A stretch of 38,363 nucleotides of DNA from Lachnospiraceae bacterium (GTDB taxonomy: Bacteria; Bacillota; Clostridia; Lachnospirales; Lachnospiraceae): contig JALFTO010000092.1 of the NCBI GenBank assembly GCA_022779165.1, positions 1-38,363 on the forward strand, read 5' to 3'. Shown one piece after another: positions 1 through 12,552 of this stretch. Positions within the stretch are counted from its first letter, which is position 1, and each line of letters begins with the position of its first letter. The position numbers were made by a program, and so were the translations under genes. The notes under the pieces are model-generated. The model did not search any database, was not told the origin of the DNA, and saw nothing but the letters and a program-made list of their open reading frames with translations.

Positions 1-716
1 ACGTTGACCGCCGTTCCCCACGAATACGGGATATCGTTGTCCCTCCGGTATACATTTGCCCTCGGGTTGTCCCATGACCGGAACACGGCCTTGATCGCGC
101 CGATCAGCTGCTCCTTCGGGTCATGCGGGAACTCCTCCCCGATCTTACTCTTATACTCTGCCTTGAACTGGTCGGCAAGCTCCTTTAAGTCCTCCGCCGT
201 CAGCTCCACGTCCTGCGTCACGCCCTTCTCCTCTTTCATCCGGTCGATCAGCTCTTCAAAATATTTCTTTCCCACTTCCATCACGACATCCGAGTACATC
301 TGGATGAACCTTCTGTAGCAGTCCCATGCCCACCTCGGGTTGCCTGACTTTGCGGAGAGCACCTCCACTACTTCCTCATTCAGGCCAAGGTTCAGGATCG
401 TGTCCATCATGCCGGGCATCGATGCCCTTGCGCCGGAACGCACCGACACGAGCAGCGGATTCTCCTTGTCACCGAACTTCTTCCCCGTGATCTCTTCCAT
501 CTTTCCGATATATTCCATGATCTGGCCCATGATCTCATCATTGATCTGCCTGCCGTCCTCATAATACTGCGTGCAGGCCTCCGTCGTGATCGTGAAGCCC
601 TGCGGCACCGGCAGCCCAAGATTCGTCATCTCTGCCAGGTTTGCTCCTTTTCCCCCCAGAAGGTTGCGCATCCCTGCGTTGCCTTCCGTAAACAAATACA
701 CCCATTTCTTTCCCAT
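1..716 (-). CDS. ppdK: Pyruvate, phosphate dikinase, N-terminal part (partial at window edge)
   Basis: Reversible conversion of pyruvate, ATP and phosphate to PEP, AMP and PPi; in clostridia it usually acts in the glycolytic direction with PPi or in PEP synthesis. About 238 codons of the N-terminal nucleotide-binding domain are present. The start reads [12 protein letters not shown], followed by the typical [12 protein letters not shown] motif (about residues 20-31), [11 protein letters not shown] and [21 protein letters not shown]. The ATG at 714-716 has GGGAGG nine bases upstream. The gene runs off the left edge; the remaining three quarters of the roughly 875-residue protein are outside. 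It stands alone, separated from the ATP synthase operon by a terminator. Confidence 0.96.
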   Translation of the reverse strand, partial: MGKKWVYLFTEGNAGMRNLLGGKGANLAEMTNLGLPVPQGFTITTEACTQYYEDGRQINDEIMGQIMEYIGKMEEITGKKFGDKENPLLVSVRSGARASMPGMMDTILNLGLNEEVVEVLSAKSGNPRWAWDCYRRFIQMYSDVVMEVGKKYFEELIDRMKEEKGVTQDVELTAEDLKELADQFKAEYKSKIGEEFPHDPKEQLIGAIKAVFRSWDNPRANVYRRDNDIPYSWGTAVN

Positions 717-751
717 AGTTTGTACCTCCCTTAGTTTTGCATTTTATTGAC

Positions 752-790
752 CTGCTAATGCTAAGCAGTTGCTTTCCGCGTTTACAACGC
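752..790 (-). promoter_or_regulatory. Leader of ppdK with two short dyads
   Basis: Upstream of ppdK the minus strand carries an inverted repeat with arms GCGTT and AACGC around a 3-base centre (778-790) and a second with arms CTGCT and AGCAG (about 753-769). The first overlaps TGTAAACGC, which resembles the left half of a CcpA cre site, but the right half does not match. An AT-rich stretch at 795-840 with TATAAT-like words probably holds the promoter, but no -35/-10 pair stands out. The regulatory meaning is inference. Confidence 0.3.
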
Positions 791-844
791 CTTTCTATAA
801 AATAAATTATAATATATTTTTACAATATTATCATCATATCTTTA

Positions 845-887
845 AGAAAAAAATGCTAAGCCAAAGGTTTATCCTATGGCTTAGCAT
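845..887 (-). terminator. Terminator of the ATP synthase operon
   Basis: Perfect 11-base-pair inverted repeat (arms 853-863 and 877-887, ATGCTAAGCCA and TGGCTTAGCAT). On the minus strand it is followed by a run of seven Ts. It lies 18 bases after the atpC stop codon and before the ppdK promoter region. Confidence 0.92.
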
Positions 888-905
888 CCTATTTTGCTTC
901 AACTT

Positions 906-1310
906 CTATTTCACCACTTCGATACGAGCCATCGCTCTGTGAAGCGCAGCCTCCGCCCTGACGATATCTGTCGTCTGATCTTTTCCGGAAATACGATCCT
1001 CCGCACGCTTCAGAGCTTCTTCTGCCCGTGCCACATCAATCTCAGATGGCCACTCGACAATCTCTGCCATGATCGTGACACGATCCTGCAGGATCTCCGC
1101 AAATCCGGAGTGAAGAGCTGCTTCCTTCACTTCATCCTCCTCCGTAATTGTGAGGATTCCGGGGCTTATGATCACCGTCATCGGAACATGTTCCTTGTAG
1201 ACGCCGATCTCCCCCTCTGTGGTATTAAACTCCACCATCTCCGCCTCGCCTTCATAAAAGACTCTGTCCGGAGTGATGATCTTCAATGCAAATTTATTTT
1301 TTCCTGCCAT
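906..1310 (-). CDS. atpC: ATP synthase F1 subunit epsilon
   Basis: Central-stalk subunit that couples rotation to catalysis and can inhibit ATP hydrolysis. At 134 residues it is of normal size. It has the N-terminal beta-sandwich (FALKIITPDRVFYEGEAEMV, then TTEGEIGVYKEHVPMT) and a C-terminal two-helix segment rich in Ala, Glu and Arg (about 88-134). It is the last gene of the operon, 11 bases after atpD and just before the terminator. Confidence 0.96.
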   Translation of the reverse strand: MAGKNKFALKIITPDRVFYEGEAEMVEFNTTEGEIGVYKEHVPMTVIISPGILTITEEDEVKEAALHSGFAEILQDRVTIMAEIVEWPSEIDVARAEEALKRAEDRISGKDQTTDIVRAEAALHRAMARIEVVK

Positions 1311-1321
1311 ATACCCACCTC

Positions 1322-3587
<2,266 letters not shown>

Positions 3588-3606
3588 AACATGTCACCCT
3601 TTCCGC

Positions 3607-5109
<1,503 letters not shown>

Positions 5110-5146
5110 TTACGCACCTTTCTTGTTATTGTGTAACGTTAAAAAA

Positions 5147-5695
5147 TTATCCCAATTGAATCTTCATCAACTGTTTTTGCAGTTCTTCCAGCTTTGTCCT
5201 GATGCTGCTGTCCACGATACGGTCACCGATTCGGATCATCATGCCTCCGATCAGGCTCTGATCCTCCTGATAATGCATCTCCATCTGCCGATAACCGGTC
5301 GTTGCAAGCAGTTTAGCGACAATCTGTTCTTTCTGCACATCGCTCAGGCCGGAAACGGTAGTAACATACGCCACTCCGATCCCCTTCACTTCCTTTACCC
5401 GGTTCAGGAAATAATCCAGAACCGAATCAAGCTCCCGGTAACGATCCTTCATGATCATGATGGAAAGCAGTCCCATCAGTTCCTCACTGATTTTCTCTTT
5501 AAAAATGTTTTCCATCACCTGAAGCTTCTCATCCTTGCTGATCTTCGGATGATTCATCAGTTTGTCCAGATCCTTATTTTCCGACAGAATCTGCTGCAGA
5601 CTCCGTATCTCCTCCGCAAGGGAATCCAGCCTGTCCTCTTCCACGGCAAGCTCAAACAGGGCTTCACCGTATGTTCCACTAATCAGCTTAGCCAT
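5147..5695 (-). CDS. atpH: ATP synthase F1 subunit delta
   Basis: Peripheral-stalk subunit joining F1 alpha to the b dimer. 182 residues. The N-terminal helical domain (YGEALFELAVEEDRLDSLAEE) and the conserved C-terminal SLIGGMMIRIGDRIVDSSIR are visible. Its start lies inside the end of atpF, a 13-base overlap suggesting translational coupling. Confidence 0.95.
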   Translation of the reverse strand: MAKLISGTYGEALFELAVEEDRLDSLAEEIRSLQQILSENKDLDKLMNHPKISKDEKLQVMENIFKEKISEELMGLLSIMIMKDRYRELDSVLDYFLNRVKEVKGIGVAYVTTVSGLSDVQKEQIVAKLLATTGYRQMEMHYQEDQSLIGGMMIRIGDRIVDSSIRTKLEELQKQLMKIQLG

Positions 5696-6201
5696 GTATT
5701 GTCACCTATTTCTTTCAATGTTTCCTCGATCAGGCTGTCCTGGACAGTCGTATCGATCGAAGCTGCAACAACCTTGCCTGCCATGACGGAAGCAATGGAG
5801 ATCATCTCCTTCTTCACATCATCCGCGGCCTTCTTCTTCTCAAGTTCAGCTTCCTGCTCAGCCCTCTCACGGATCCTCGCCGCCTCTTCCTTTGCTTCCG
5901 CGATGATCCTGTTCTCATTCGCGAGCGCTTTCTTTCTGGCTTCGCCCAGAATCTCCTCAGCCTCCACATTGATATCCTTGAGTTTTGCCTCGTACTCTGC
6001 CTTCAGCGCCGCAGCTTCATCCTGATTCTGCTTTGCATCCTCGAGTTCTCCCTGTATCTTATCCTGACGCTTTTTGAGCATCTGGCGTACCGGATTGAAC
6101 AACAGATTGGAAGCAACCAGAAACAGCGTAAAGACAGCAATCATGCTAAGGATCGCATCATGGATCAGCTGGGGCTTCAGGTCAAATAAATATGAATCCA
6201 T
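5683..6201 (-). CDS. atpF: ATP synthase Fo subunit b
   Basis: Membrane-anchored peripheral stalk. 172 residues: one N-terminal membrane helix (about 15-35, ILSMIAVFTLFLVASNLLF), then a long charged coiled coil rich in Ala, Glu and Lys. An AAAGGAG ribosome binding site precedes the ATG. It sits between atpE and atpH and overlaps atpH by 13 bases. Confidence 0.95.
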   Translation of the reverse strand: MDSYLFDLKPQLIHDAILSMIAVFTLFLVASNLLFNPVRQMLKKRQDKIQGELEDAKQNQDEAAALKAEYEAKLKDINVEAEEILGEARKKALANENRIIAEAKEEAARIRERAEQEAELEKKKAADDVKKEMISIASVMAGKVVAASIDTTVQDSLIEETLKEIGDNTWLS

Positions 6202-6237
6202 CTGTGTCTCCTTTCAAAGATTTTAGTAAGACACTTT

Positions 6238-6522
<285 letters not shown>

Positions 6523-7242
6523 TTAATCGTCTCCGATCGCATCACTGACATAAGTCATCGTCAGCATACAGAATACATACGTCTGAATTGCTCCGGAAAA
6601 TAAGTCAAAATACACATGCAACGCTGCCGGCCAGATGATCGCGATCCATTTTAACAGCCCGTAAACAAGCGCCATCATAACCGTTCCGGACAACACATTG
6701 GCAAAAAGACGCAGCGACAAAGAAATCGGTACTGCGAGATCTCCTATGATATTGATCGGCGCCCAGAATACCCACGGATCACACAGGCCTTTGATCACGC
6801 CGGATACTTTCTGATGTTTGAACTTATTAAAATGAATGATGGCAAACGTCATCACACCGAGCGGAAATGTCACTCCGTAATCGGCTGTCGGCGGTCTCAA
6901 ACCAAACAGACCCGATATGTTGGAGATCAAAATAAAGATGAAGATCGTACCAATATAATTGGCAAACTTCGATGCGTTCTTCCCCATGGCGCTCTCCACC
7001 ATGCCATCCAGCTTCTCCACGATAAGCTCCACGATATTCTGGAAGTTTCCCGGCACCTCTGACGCATGCTTTATCGCCCGGTTCGCCGCGATGCAGAATC
7101 CTATAATCACAAGCATCACGATCAGGATGCAGACATGCGTGGTCGTTATCCAAAAAGTCTGACCGAACAATTCATAGGAAAAAACACCATGAATCATAAA
7201 ATCGATGTCAGCATTCCCGGATAACAGGATACCTTGTCCCAT
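6523..7242 (-). CDS. atpB: ATP synthase Fo subunit a
   Basis: Stator channel subunit that passes ions to the c-ring. 239 residues with about five to six membrane helices. The essential Arg is Arg178 in SLSLRLFANVLSG, and NIVELIVEKLDG and the SNISGLFGLRPPT region are typical. AAGGAGG lies a few bases before the ATG. It sits between the atpI-like gene and atpE. Confidence 0.96.
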   Translation of the reverse strand: MGQGILLSGNADIDFMIHGVFSYELFGQTFWITTTHVCILIVMLVIIGFCIAANRAIKHASEVPGNFQNIVELIVEKLDGMVESAMGKNASKFANYIGTIFIFILISNISGLFGLRPPTADYGVTFPLGVMTFAIIHFNKFKHQKVSGVIKGLCDPWVFWAPINIIGDLAVPISLSLRLFANVLSGTVMMALVYGLLKWIAIIWPAALHVYFDLFSGAIQTYVFCMLTMTYVSDAIGDD

Positions 7243-7246
7243 AGAC

Positions 7247-7654
7247 TCACCTCCTTAATCTCTCTAAAATTTTATGTGTAAGCGGCTGCAGATACGCCGA
7301 TACCTTTAAGGTCATGATTCCCCCAAAAACAGCAAAAGGGTTCACCCATCCGGTGAAATACGATCCGATCAGGACTACGATCACCGCAAAATAACGGAGA
7401 ATGGAATTCTTGCGGATCAATGTCTGTGCCCCGCCCTCTCCCAGAGTGAGCGCGCGCTCCAGAGTGGAATTCATATTGTTCGCCATAAATGCCGCTGTGA
7501 CAACCCCCACCCACAAGCCGACGGAAAACCCGGCTTTGTCCGGTACAAACCAGACAAGGATAAACTGTACGAGCAGCCCGACTGTCAGCATGGCAAGAAG
7601 CATCTCTTTCAATGTAGCGTCAATGCTTTTTATTCTTTCTGCGGCTCCTCTCAT
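7247..7654 (-). CDS. atpI: ATP synthase subunit I-like membrane protein
   Basis: Small membrane protein of the AtpI group, thought to help c-ring assembly or ion supply. 135 residues with about four hydrophobic segments (near 18-37, 43-60, 87-103, 105-122). The sequence is weakly conserved in this family, so the call rests on size, topology and its place directly before atpB. Its start lies inside the preceding gene (35-base overlap), with GGAGG before the ATG. Confidence 0.75.
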   Translation of the reverse strand: MRGAAERIKSIDATLKEMLLAMLTVGLLVQFILVWFVPDKAGFSVGLWVGVVTAAFMANNMNSTLERALTLGEGGAQTLIRKNSILRYFAVIVVLIGSYFTGWVNPFAVFGGIMTLKVSAYLQPLTHKILERLRR

Positions 7655-7883
7655 TCAATGCCTCCAGGTCCTGTTTTTCTCCCAACCGTTTTGCCAGCCG
7701 GTAAACATTTCTGTAGCCCGCCAGCGCTCCCACAAAAAAGAGGATAACCATCCAATAGGAAGTACCCAGCTTCTTATCAATAAAGATACCCAGAAAAGAA
7801 CACAAGAAAATGGGAACCAGCATATGAATGCCAAACTGGCTGAACATTGCCAGCATACGGAAGGTGGAACGGTCATACTTCAT
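7620..7883 (-). CDS. atpZ: AtpZ/AtpI family protein, first gene of the ATP synthase operon
   Basis: 87-residue protein with two membrane helices (about 13-33 and 43-61) and a basic C-terminus (RSRRKNKKH). The pattern GIFIDKKLGTSYWMVILFF followed by GALAGYRNVYRL matches the AtpZ group (F0F1-ATPase subunit family), proposed to act with AtpI in Mg2+/Ca2+ supply or ring assembly. It opens the operon and overlaps the atpI-like gene. GGAGGAG lies upstream at a somewhat long spacing. Confidence 0.78.
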   Translation of the reverse strand: MKYDRSTFRMLAMFSQFGIHMLVPIFLCSFLGIFIDKKLGTSYWMVILFFVGALAGYRNVYRLAKRLGEKQDLEALNERSRRKNKKH

Positions 7884-7936
7884 ATGTTCTCACGCTCCTC
7901 CGCATAACCTTTTGTATCAATTCACTCATAGTCTAA

Positions 7937-7965
7937 ATTATACAAAATTTCATAGTTTATGTAAA
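7937..7965 (-). promoter_or_regulatory. Promoter of the ATP synthase operon
   Basis: Minus-strand -35 TTTACA (7960-7965) and -10 TATAAT (7937-7942) with exactly 17 bases between them. It lies about 55 bases upstream of the atpZ-like start and is the only strong promoter before the operon. Confidence 0.82.
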
Positions 7966-7988
7966 GCAAAAAACTCTTTCGTTTTTCA

Positions 7989-8017
7989 TTGACTTTCCGG
8001 TGCCGTAAGTGTACTAT
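7989..8017 (+). promoter_or_regulatory. Promoter of the DUF402 gene
   Basis: -35 TTGACT (7989-7994) and -10 TACTAT (8012-8017), spacing 17. It is back-to-back with the ATP synthase promoter; the two -35 elements are about 24 bases apart. Confidence 0.7.
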
Positions 8018-8082
8018 TTTTGTAACTGAAAATCTGTTGATCAGTTGCTCTTTTCTACAAAAAGCACAGTGCAGGAGACATT

Positions 8083-8565
8083 ATGAACTATCCGCTTCTT
8101 TATCGTAAACGAATCATTCCCGATGAATGTATTTTGCTTAAGGATGACGAGATTCTTATGTGGGACGACTCCGTCATTGTCACACGCTGGAAAGCCCTTA
8201 AGCCCAAGAAGGACTTGCACCACGGCTATTCATGCTACTTCCTAAAAGAGGGCTATAAGATCAGCAAATTCTACCGTCAGGACAATACCCTGCTCTATTA
8301 TTACTGCGATATCATTACGCACGAATATTACGCTGCCGAGAACAAACTGGTCGTCACAGATCTGCTGGCAGATGTGATCATCTATCCGGACGGCTTCGTA
8401 AAAGTTGTAGATCTGGACGAGATGGTGCCCGCACTCGAATGCGGAGGCATTTCCATGAACGAATTAAAAAAGGCACTGCTCTCCTGCAATGCCTTGTTAT
8501 CGCTGATTTATAATGGAAAGCTGCCGGAACTGACAAAATATATCGAGTCATTTGAATCATTGTAA
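8083..8565 (+). CDS. DUF402 domain protein
   Basis: 160 residues. The order YKISKFYRQDNTLLYYYCDI, then VTDLLADVIIYPDG and KVVDLDEM matches the DUF402 fold, an FomD-like barrel whose studied members are nucleoside di/triphosphate phosphatases; the conserved acidic residues of YYYCDI, VTDL and DLDEM are present. AGGAG lies before the ATG. It is transcribed divergently from the ATP synthase operon and convergently with the SleB-like gene. Substrate unknown. Confidence 0.8.
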   Translation: MNYPLLYRKRIIPDECILLKDDEILMWDDSVIVTRWKALKPKKDLHHGYSCYFLKEGYKISKFYRQDNTLLYYYCDIITHEYYAAENKLVVTDLLADVIIYPDGFVKVVDLDEMVPALECGGISMNELKKALLSCNALLSLIYNGKLPELTKYIESFESL

Positions 8566-8619
8566 GGAAATCTGTACAATGACTTTCCAGCATGAAGCCT
8601 CTTATGTTTCCATACACTT

Positions 8620-9774
8620 CTAGTAAAAAATATGTCCCCCGATAGAAATACCTGTAAGCCCCGGGATCGGCGTTCTGAAATACACGCAGTTCCCGACATT
8701 GGTCACGCCCTTCATCGCCTCATCCGCCGCCTGATAGCACGCCTGTGTCGCACGCCCTTCCGCAAGGGCAAGCGCAAGTCTTCCACTGCCAACCGGTGAA
8801 AACTGTTTATTCTGATAGATAACGCCGACTACCGTATTCGGGTACACGGAACTGAGCACGCGGTTGATTACCACCGCTCCTACCGCAAGCTTACCGGCAT
8901 AAGGCTCCCCGCCGGCTTCGCAATAGATCAGCTGTGCCAGAAGTTCTCTATCTCCTTCGGCGAATGTCACTTCCGAGATATCTCTCCAGGAAGACTGCGC
9001 CGCCAGACGTGACATCGCCTGCTCCTCCGCGAGCTGCTTCTGCAGCGCTGCGATATTCGCTTCCTGTTCTTTTACCTTCGCTTCATAGGCAAGTGCCACA
9101 TTCTGTGCCGTGGAAATCTGATCCGCATAACTTGCAATGTTGTTTGCGGTATTTTTCACAAGACCTGCAACCTTGCCCTGTTCCGCTTCCGTCTGTTCAT
9201 GGAGTTCATCCAGTTCCTGTTTCTGCGCTAACAGTTTTTCCTTTTCCTCTTCAATCTCAGCCTGCGTATCCTGATACTGTTTCAGCATTTTCTTGTCATA
9301 TTCGGCAAGCTGCTCCATATAGAGACTCTTATTCAGAAAATCCCCGAAGCCGTTCGCGGCAAACAGCATTTCCAGATATGCGGTATCGCTCCGCTCATAC
9401 ATGAACTGCATTCGCTTTTTCATGCACTCATACTGCCATTCTACCGTTTCTTCCGCCTCTTCAAGCGCAGCCTGTGTATCCTCGATCTCCTGTTCCTTCT
9501 GTCCGATCTGTTCTTCCAGATTACTGAGATTCCGGCTGACCTCCTCCAGATTATCGTTCAGTATCACCAGCTGTCCCTGCAGGGAATCCTTTGCCCCCTG
9601 CATGCCGGTGATATTGTCCTTTGTCTGTTTCAGCTCTGCTTCTGTCTGTGCCTTTTCCTGTTTTGCCTGATTCAGTTTTTCCTGTGTGGTGAGTGCAAAC
9701 ACTATGTCTGACGTTGCGTAAACCGCAAATATCAGAGCCATCAGCGCCGCAATCTGCCTGCAGGCTTTCTTCAT
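8620..9774 (-). CDS. SleB-type cell wall hydrolase with N-terminal coiled coil
   Basis: Exported wall hydrolase of 384 residues. It has an N-terminal signal or anchor helix (IAALMALIFAVYATSDIVFA), a long coiled coil (about 30-255) like that of the PcsB/CwlO group, and a C-terminal Hydrolase_2 (SleB) domain (about 265-384). The latter has the conserved acidic residue in IYCEAGGEPYAGKLAVGA (Glu286) and ends YFRTPIPGLTGISIGGHIFY-like. Two ATGs compete; GGGGAGG touches the upstream one but is nine bases from the second at 9772-9774, so that was chosen. The family cuts spore cortex or peptidoglycan (lytic transglycosylase type). Last gene of a long minus-strand cluster. Confidence 0.87.
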   Translation of the reverse strand: MKKACRQIAALMALIFAVYATSDIVFALTTQEKLNQAKQEKAQTEAELKQTKDNITGMQGAKDSLQGQLVILNDNLEEVSRNLSNLEEQIGQKEQEIEDTQAALEEAEETVEWQYECMKKRMQFMYERSDTAYLEMLFAANGFGDFLNKSLYMEQLAEYDKKMLKQYQDTQAEIEEEKEKLLAQKQELDELHEQTEAEQGKVAGLVKNTANNIASYADQISTAQNVALAYEAKVKEQEANIAALQKQLAEEQAMSRLAAQSSWRDISEVTFAEGDRELLAQLIYCEAGGEPYAGKLAVGAVVINRVLSSVYPNTVVGVIYQNKQFSPVGSGRLALALAEGRATQACYQAADEAMKGVTNVGNCVYFRTPIPGLTGISIGGHIFY

Positions 9775-9801
9775 CCTGTCCATCCTCCCCGGCAGATGAC
9801 T

Positions 9802-10281
9802 CTACAGATCCAGAGTCACCTTCCGGCCGGTTCTTTGATACTGATAATACTTCACTCCCGCTGCATCCAGCATCTTTTTGGATGCAAGATTGCCCGGTGT
9901 TCCTTGATACTTATCGCTTTCATATACGATTGTGCGGATACCCGCTTGAATGATCGCTTTCGCACATTCGTTGCAGGGAAAAAGCGACACATACAACTTT
10001 CCGCCTGCGAGGCTTCCCCCTCTGTAATTCAATATGGCGTTGAGTTCCGCGTGTGTGACAAAAGCATATTTCGTCTCCAGCATTTCTCCTTCCCGCTCCC
10101 ACGGGAAATCATCATCGCTGCACCCTGCCGGAAAACCGTTATAGCCCATCGACATGATCTTGTTGTCCTGACTCACGATGCACGCCCCAACCTGAGTATT
10201 GGGATCCTTGGACCGCATTCCCGACAGCTTGGAAATTCCCATAAAATATTCATCCCACACAATATAATCTGTTCTTTTCAT
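9802..10281 (-). CDS. Deoxycytidylate (dCMP) deaminase
   Basis: Cytosolic zinc enzyme converting dCMP to dUMP for dTMP synthesis. 159 residues from MKRTDYIVWDEYFMG. Zinc ligands and catalytic Glu are seen as His77-Ala-Glu79 and Cys103/Cys106 in FPCNECAKAII. The frame stays open upstream, but that extension would run back into upp, and the ATG at 10279-10281 gives the family N-terminus. 13 bases after upp, 27 before the SleB-like gene. ComEB-like members share this fold; a competence role cannot be read from the sequence. Confidence 0.9.
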   Translation of the reverse strand: MKRTDYIVWDEYFMGISKLSGMRSKDPNTQVGACIVSQDNKIMSMGYNGFPAGCSDDDFPWEREGEMLETKYAFVTHAELNAILNYRGGSLAGGKLYVSLFPCNECAKAIIQAGIRTIVYESDKYQGTPGNLASKKMLDAAGVKYYQYQRTGRKVTLDL

Positions 10282-10294
10282 ACCCTGTTCCCAA

Positions 10295-10924
10295 TTATTT
10301 CGTTCCGAAGATCCTGTCTCCGGCATCACCCAGACCGGGCACGATATAGCCATGATCATTCAGCTTCTCATCCAGAGCTCCGATATACAGATCCACATCC
10401 GGATGTGCTTCATGCATTGCCTTAACGCCCTCCGGCGCTGCAATGATACACATGAAATGAATATTTTTACAGCCTTTGTCCTTCAGCATCTGGATTGCTG
10501 CCACAGAGGATCCTCCGGTAGCCAGCATGGGATCCACCACAAACACCTCACGCTCCGCGCAGTCTGCAGGAAGTTTGCAGTAATACTCCACAGGCTTCAG
10601 AGTTGCCGGATCTCTGTGCAGTCCGATATGTCCTACCTTTGCGGCAGGGATCAGTTGAAGCACACCATCCACCATGCCAAGTCCCGCACGCAGAATCGGC
10701 ACGATCGCCATCTTTCTTCCCTTTAATTCCTGAACCGTTGTCTTACAGATCGGGGTTTCGATCTCAACCGGACTCAGTTTCAGTTCCCTGGTTGCCTCAT
10801 AACAGATCAGCATGGCGATCTCACTGATCGTCTGTCTGAAATCCTTTGTTCCCGTGCTTGTTCTCCTGATAAACCCGATTTTGTGCTGGATCAGCGGATG
10901 ATCCATAATTACCGTTTTTGCCAT
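10295..10924 (-). CDS. upp: Uracil phosphoribosyltransferase
   Basis: Pyrimidine salvage: uracil plus PRPP gives UMP and PPi. 209 residues, the normal size. The PRPP-binding loop is [17 protein letters not shown] (about 128-144), and [12 protein letters not shown] and the C-terminal [17 protein letters not shown] uracil-binding segment are present. It sits between rpiB (57-base gap) and the dCMP deaminase gene, a nucleotide-metabolism pair. Confidence 0.97.
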   Translation of the reverse strand: MAKTVIMDHPLIQHKIGFIRRTSTGTKDFRQTISEIAMLICYEATRELKLSPVEIETPICKTTVQELKGRKMAIVPILRAGLGMVDGVLQLIPAAKVGHIGLHRDPATLKPVEYYCKLPADCAEREVFVVDPMLATGGSSVAAIQMLKDKGCKNIHFMCIIAAPEGVKAMHEAHPDVDLYIGALDEKLNDHGYIVPGLGDAGDRIFGTK

Positions 10925-10981
10925 GACTTTTCTCCCTTTGTCCCTTTCCTATATTTTATTGGCTCAGCATTCTGATCCATA

Positions 10982-11410
10982 TCACTTCTCAATCTGATCG
11001 ATTCTCCGCTGGTGTCTCTCCTCACCGGAAAAATCCGTGTGCAAAAAAGCATCAACGATATCCAGCGCCTGGTTTGTTCCAACGATCCCGGCACCCAGTG
11101 CAAGCATATTTGCATTGTTGTGAAGCCGTGTCAGTCTGGCTGACGTGGCATCGCCGCACAGTGCACACCGGATTCCCGGTACCTTGTTTGCCGTAATAGA
11201 GATCCCGATTCCTGTCGTACAGACAACAATGCCTCTGTCACACTCGCCTTTTGCCACAGCCTCTGCCGCCGCACGGCCATACACCGGATAGTCGCAGGAA
11301 CTCTTGTCCATACAGCCAAAGTCCTTGTATTCCAGATTCCGTTCCTCCAGATACTTCTTAATCTCCTGTTTCAGATCATATCCGCCATGATCACATCCCA
11401 ATGCTATCAT
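10982..11410 (-). CDS. rpiB: Ribose 5-phosphate isomerase B
   Basis: Interconverts ribose 5-phosphate and ribulose 5-phosphate in the pentose phosphate pathway, feeding PRPP. 142 residues from MIALGCDHGGYDLK. The catalytic Cys lies in VVCTTGIGISITANKV and the His in TRLHNNANMLALG. An in-frame ATG 12 codons upstream exists, but AGGAGGGAACAGGAA directly precedes the ATG at 11408-11410. The gene starts inside the end of the tsaC/sua5 gene (20-base overlap), suggesting coupled translation. Confidence 0.95.
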   Translation of the reverse strand: MIALGCDHGGYDLKQEIKKYLEERNLEYKDFGCMDKSSCDYPVYGRAAAEAVAKGECDRGIVVCTTGIGISITANKVPGIRCALCGDATSARLTRLHNNANMLALGAGIVGTNQALDIVDAFLHTDFSGEERHQRRIDQIEK

Positions 11411-12482
11411 TTCCTGTTCCCTCCTGTTTGTCTGTATATAATACATGATGACCGGCCGCCTTCAAAAGCCGGTTCATAATAGCCTGTCCCAGTCCTCTGT
11501 CGGAAAATGCTTCCGAATAGATCACTGTCACCTGCTCCTCGTCAAACTGACGCAGTATAGCAAAAAGGTGCCTGGCGATCGACGCTTCGTCCTTTCTCGC
11601 ACCAACACTCATAATGCAGTCGGCATTGTACATTCCGCGTGTCTCATCCGTACAGATGATCCCAACTCTCTCGCCTGTTGCCATTTTTTCTGCCGACAAT
11701 TTCCGGATCATTTCCACCACATCCGTACTTTTGCCGTCCACAATCGTCAAATCCCCTTTGGGAGCATAATGCCTGTATTTCATGCCGGGTGCCTTTGGCG
11801 CCTGCTTACTGTTTCCGTCCAAAATGGTTTTGTCCACATCCACATGGTGTCCCAGCACCCGCTCCAGCATATCCTGTGTGATATATCCCGGTCTTAAGAT
11901 CACAGGTGTCTCTGATGTCAGATCAACAATTGTGGATTCCAATCCGATCCCCACAGAGCCTCCGTCTATGATCAACTCAATCCTGCCCTGCATATCTTCC
12001 ACCACGTGTTCCGCCCGGGTAGGGCTCGGCTTGCCCGAAGTATTGGCGCTCGGCGCGGCAATGTAACCGCCTGCTGCTCCGATCAGCGCCAATGCGATCT
12101 TATGATTCGGCATACGCACCGCTACCGTATCCAGCCCTCCTGTCGTTTCCCGCGGAACATCATCGGTCTTTTCCAGGATCATCGTGAGCGGCCCCGGCCA
12201 GAAAGCATCTGCCAGTTTCTTTGCAGACTCCGGAACATTCCGTGCGATCCGCCCGATATCCTCCCACCTGCAGATGTGAACGATCAGCGGATTATCGGAA
12301 GGTCTGCCTTTGGCTGCATAAATCTTGCGAGAGGACTCCTTTTGCAAAGCATCTCCTCCCAGTCCGTATACGGTCTCAGTAGGGAACGCTACCAGTCCAC
12401 CGCTTTTCAGGATTTTCCCCGCTTCCGTGATGGATGTCTGATCAATATTGTTTTCGTCTATTTGTACCAGCTTTGTGTTCAT
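11391..12482 (-). CDS. ywlC: L-threonylcarbamoyladenylate synthase (Sua5/YwlC type)
   Basis: Makes threonylcarbamoyl-AMP from Thr, bicarbonate and ATP, the first step of t6A37 modification in ANN-decoding tRNAs. 363 residues, so the long Sua5 form: a YrdC domain (about 10-210) with the Lys58-x-Arg60...Ser62-x-Asn64 motif, GGLVAFPTETVYGLG, AAPSANTSGKPSPT and the linker APGMKYRHYAPKGD, then a C-terminal Sua5 domain (about 240-350). The ribosome binding site is weak. It follows cwlD by 70 bases and overlaps rpiB; RpiB and YwlC are neighbours in many Bacillota. Confidence 0.95.
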   Translation of the reverse strand: MNTKLVQIDENNIDQTSITEAGKILKSGGLVAFPTETVYGLGGDALQKESSRKIYAAKGRPSDNPLIVHICRWEDIGRIARNVPESAKKLADAFWPGPLTMILEKTDDVPRETTGGLDTVAVRMPNHKIALALIGAAGGYIAAPSANTSGKPSPTRAEHVVEDMQGRIELIIDGGSVGIGLESTIVDLTSETPVILRPGYITQDMLERVLGHHVDVDKTILDGNSKQAPKAPGMKYRHYAPKGDLTIVDGKSTDVVEMIRKLSAEKMATGERVGIICTDETRGMYNADCIMSVGARKDEASIARHLFAILRQFDEEQVTVIYSEAFSDRGLGQAIMNRLLKAAGHHVLYTDKQEGTGNDSIGM

Positions 12483-12552
12483 TGCCGTTTCTGCCTATGC
12501 CATCGCTTTCTTTCGCAGTGCCCAGCTCGATTCCGCACTGCTTATGCTGATG

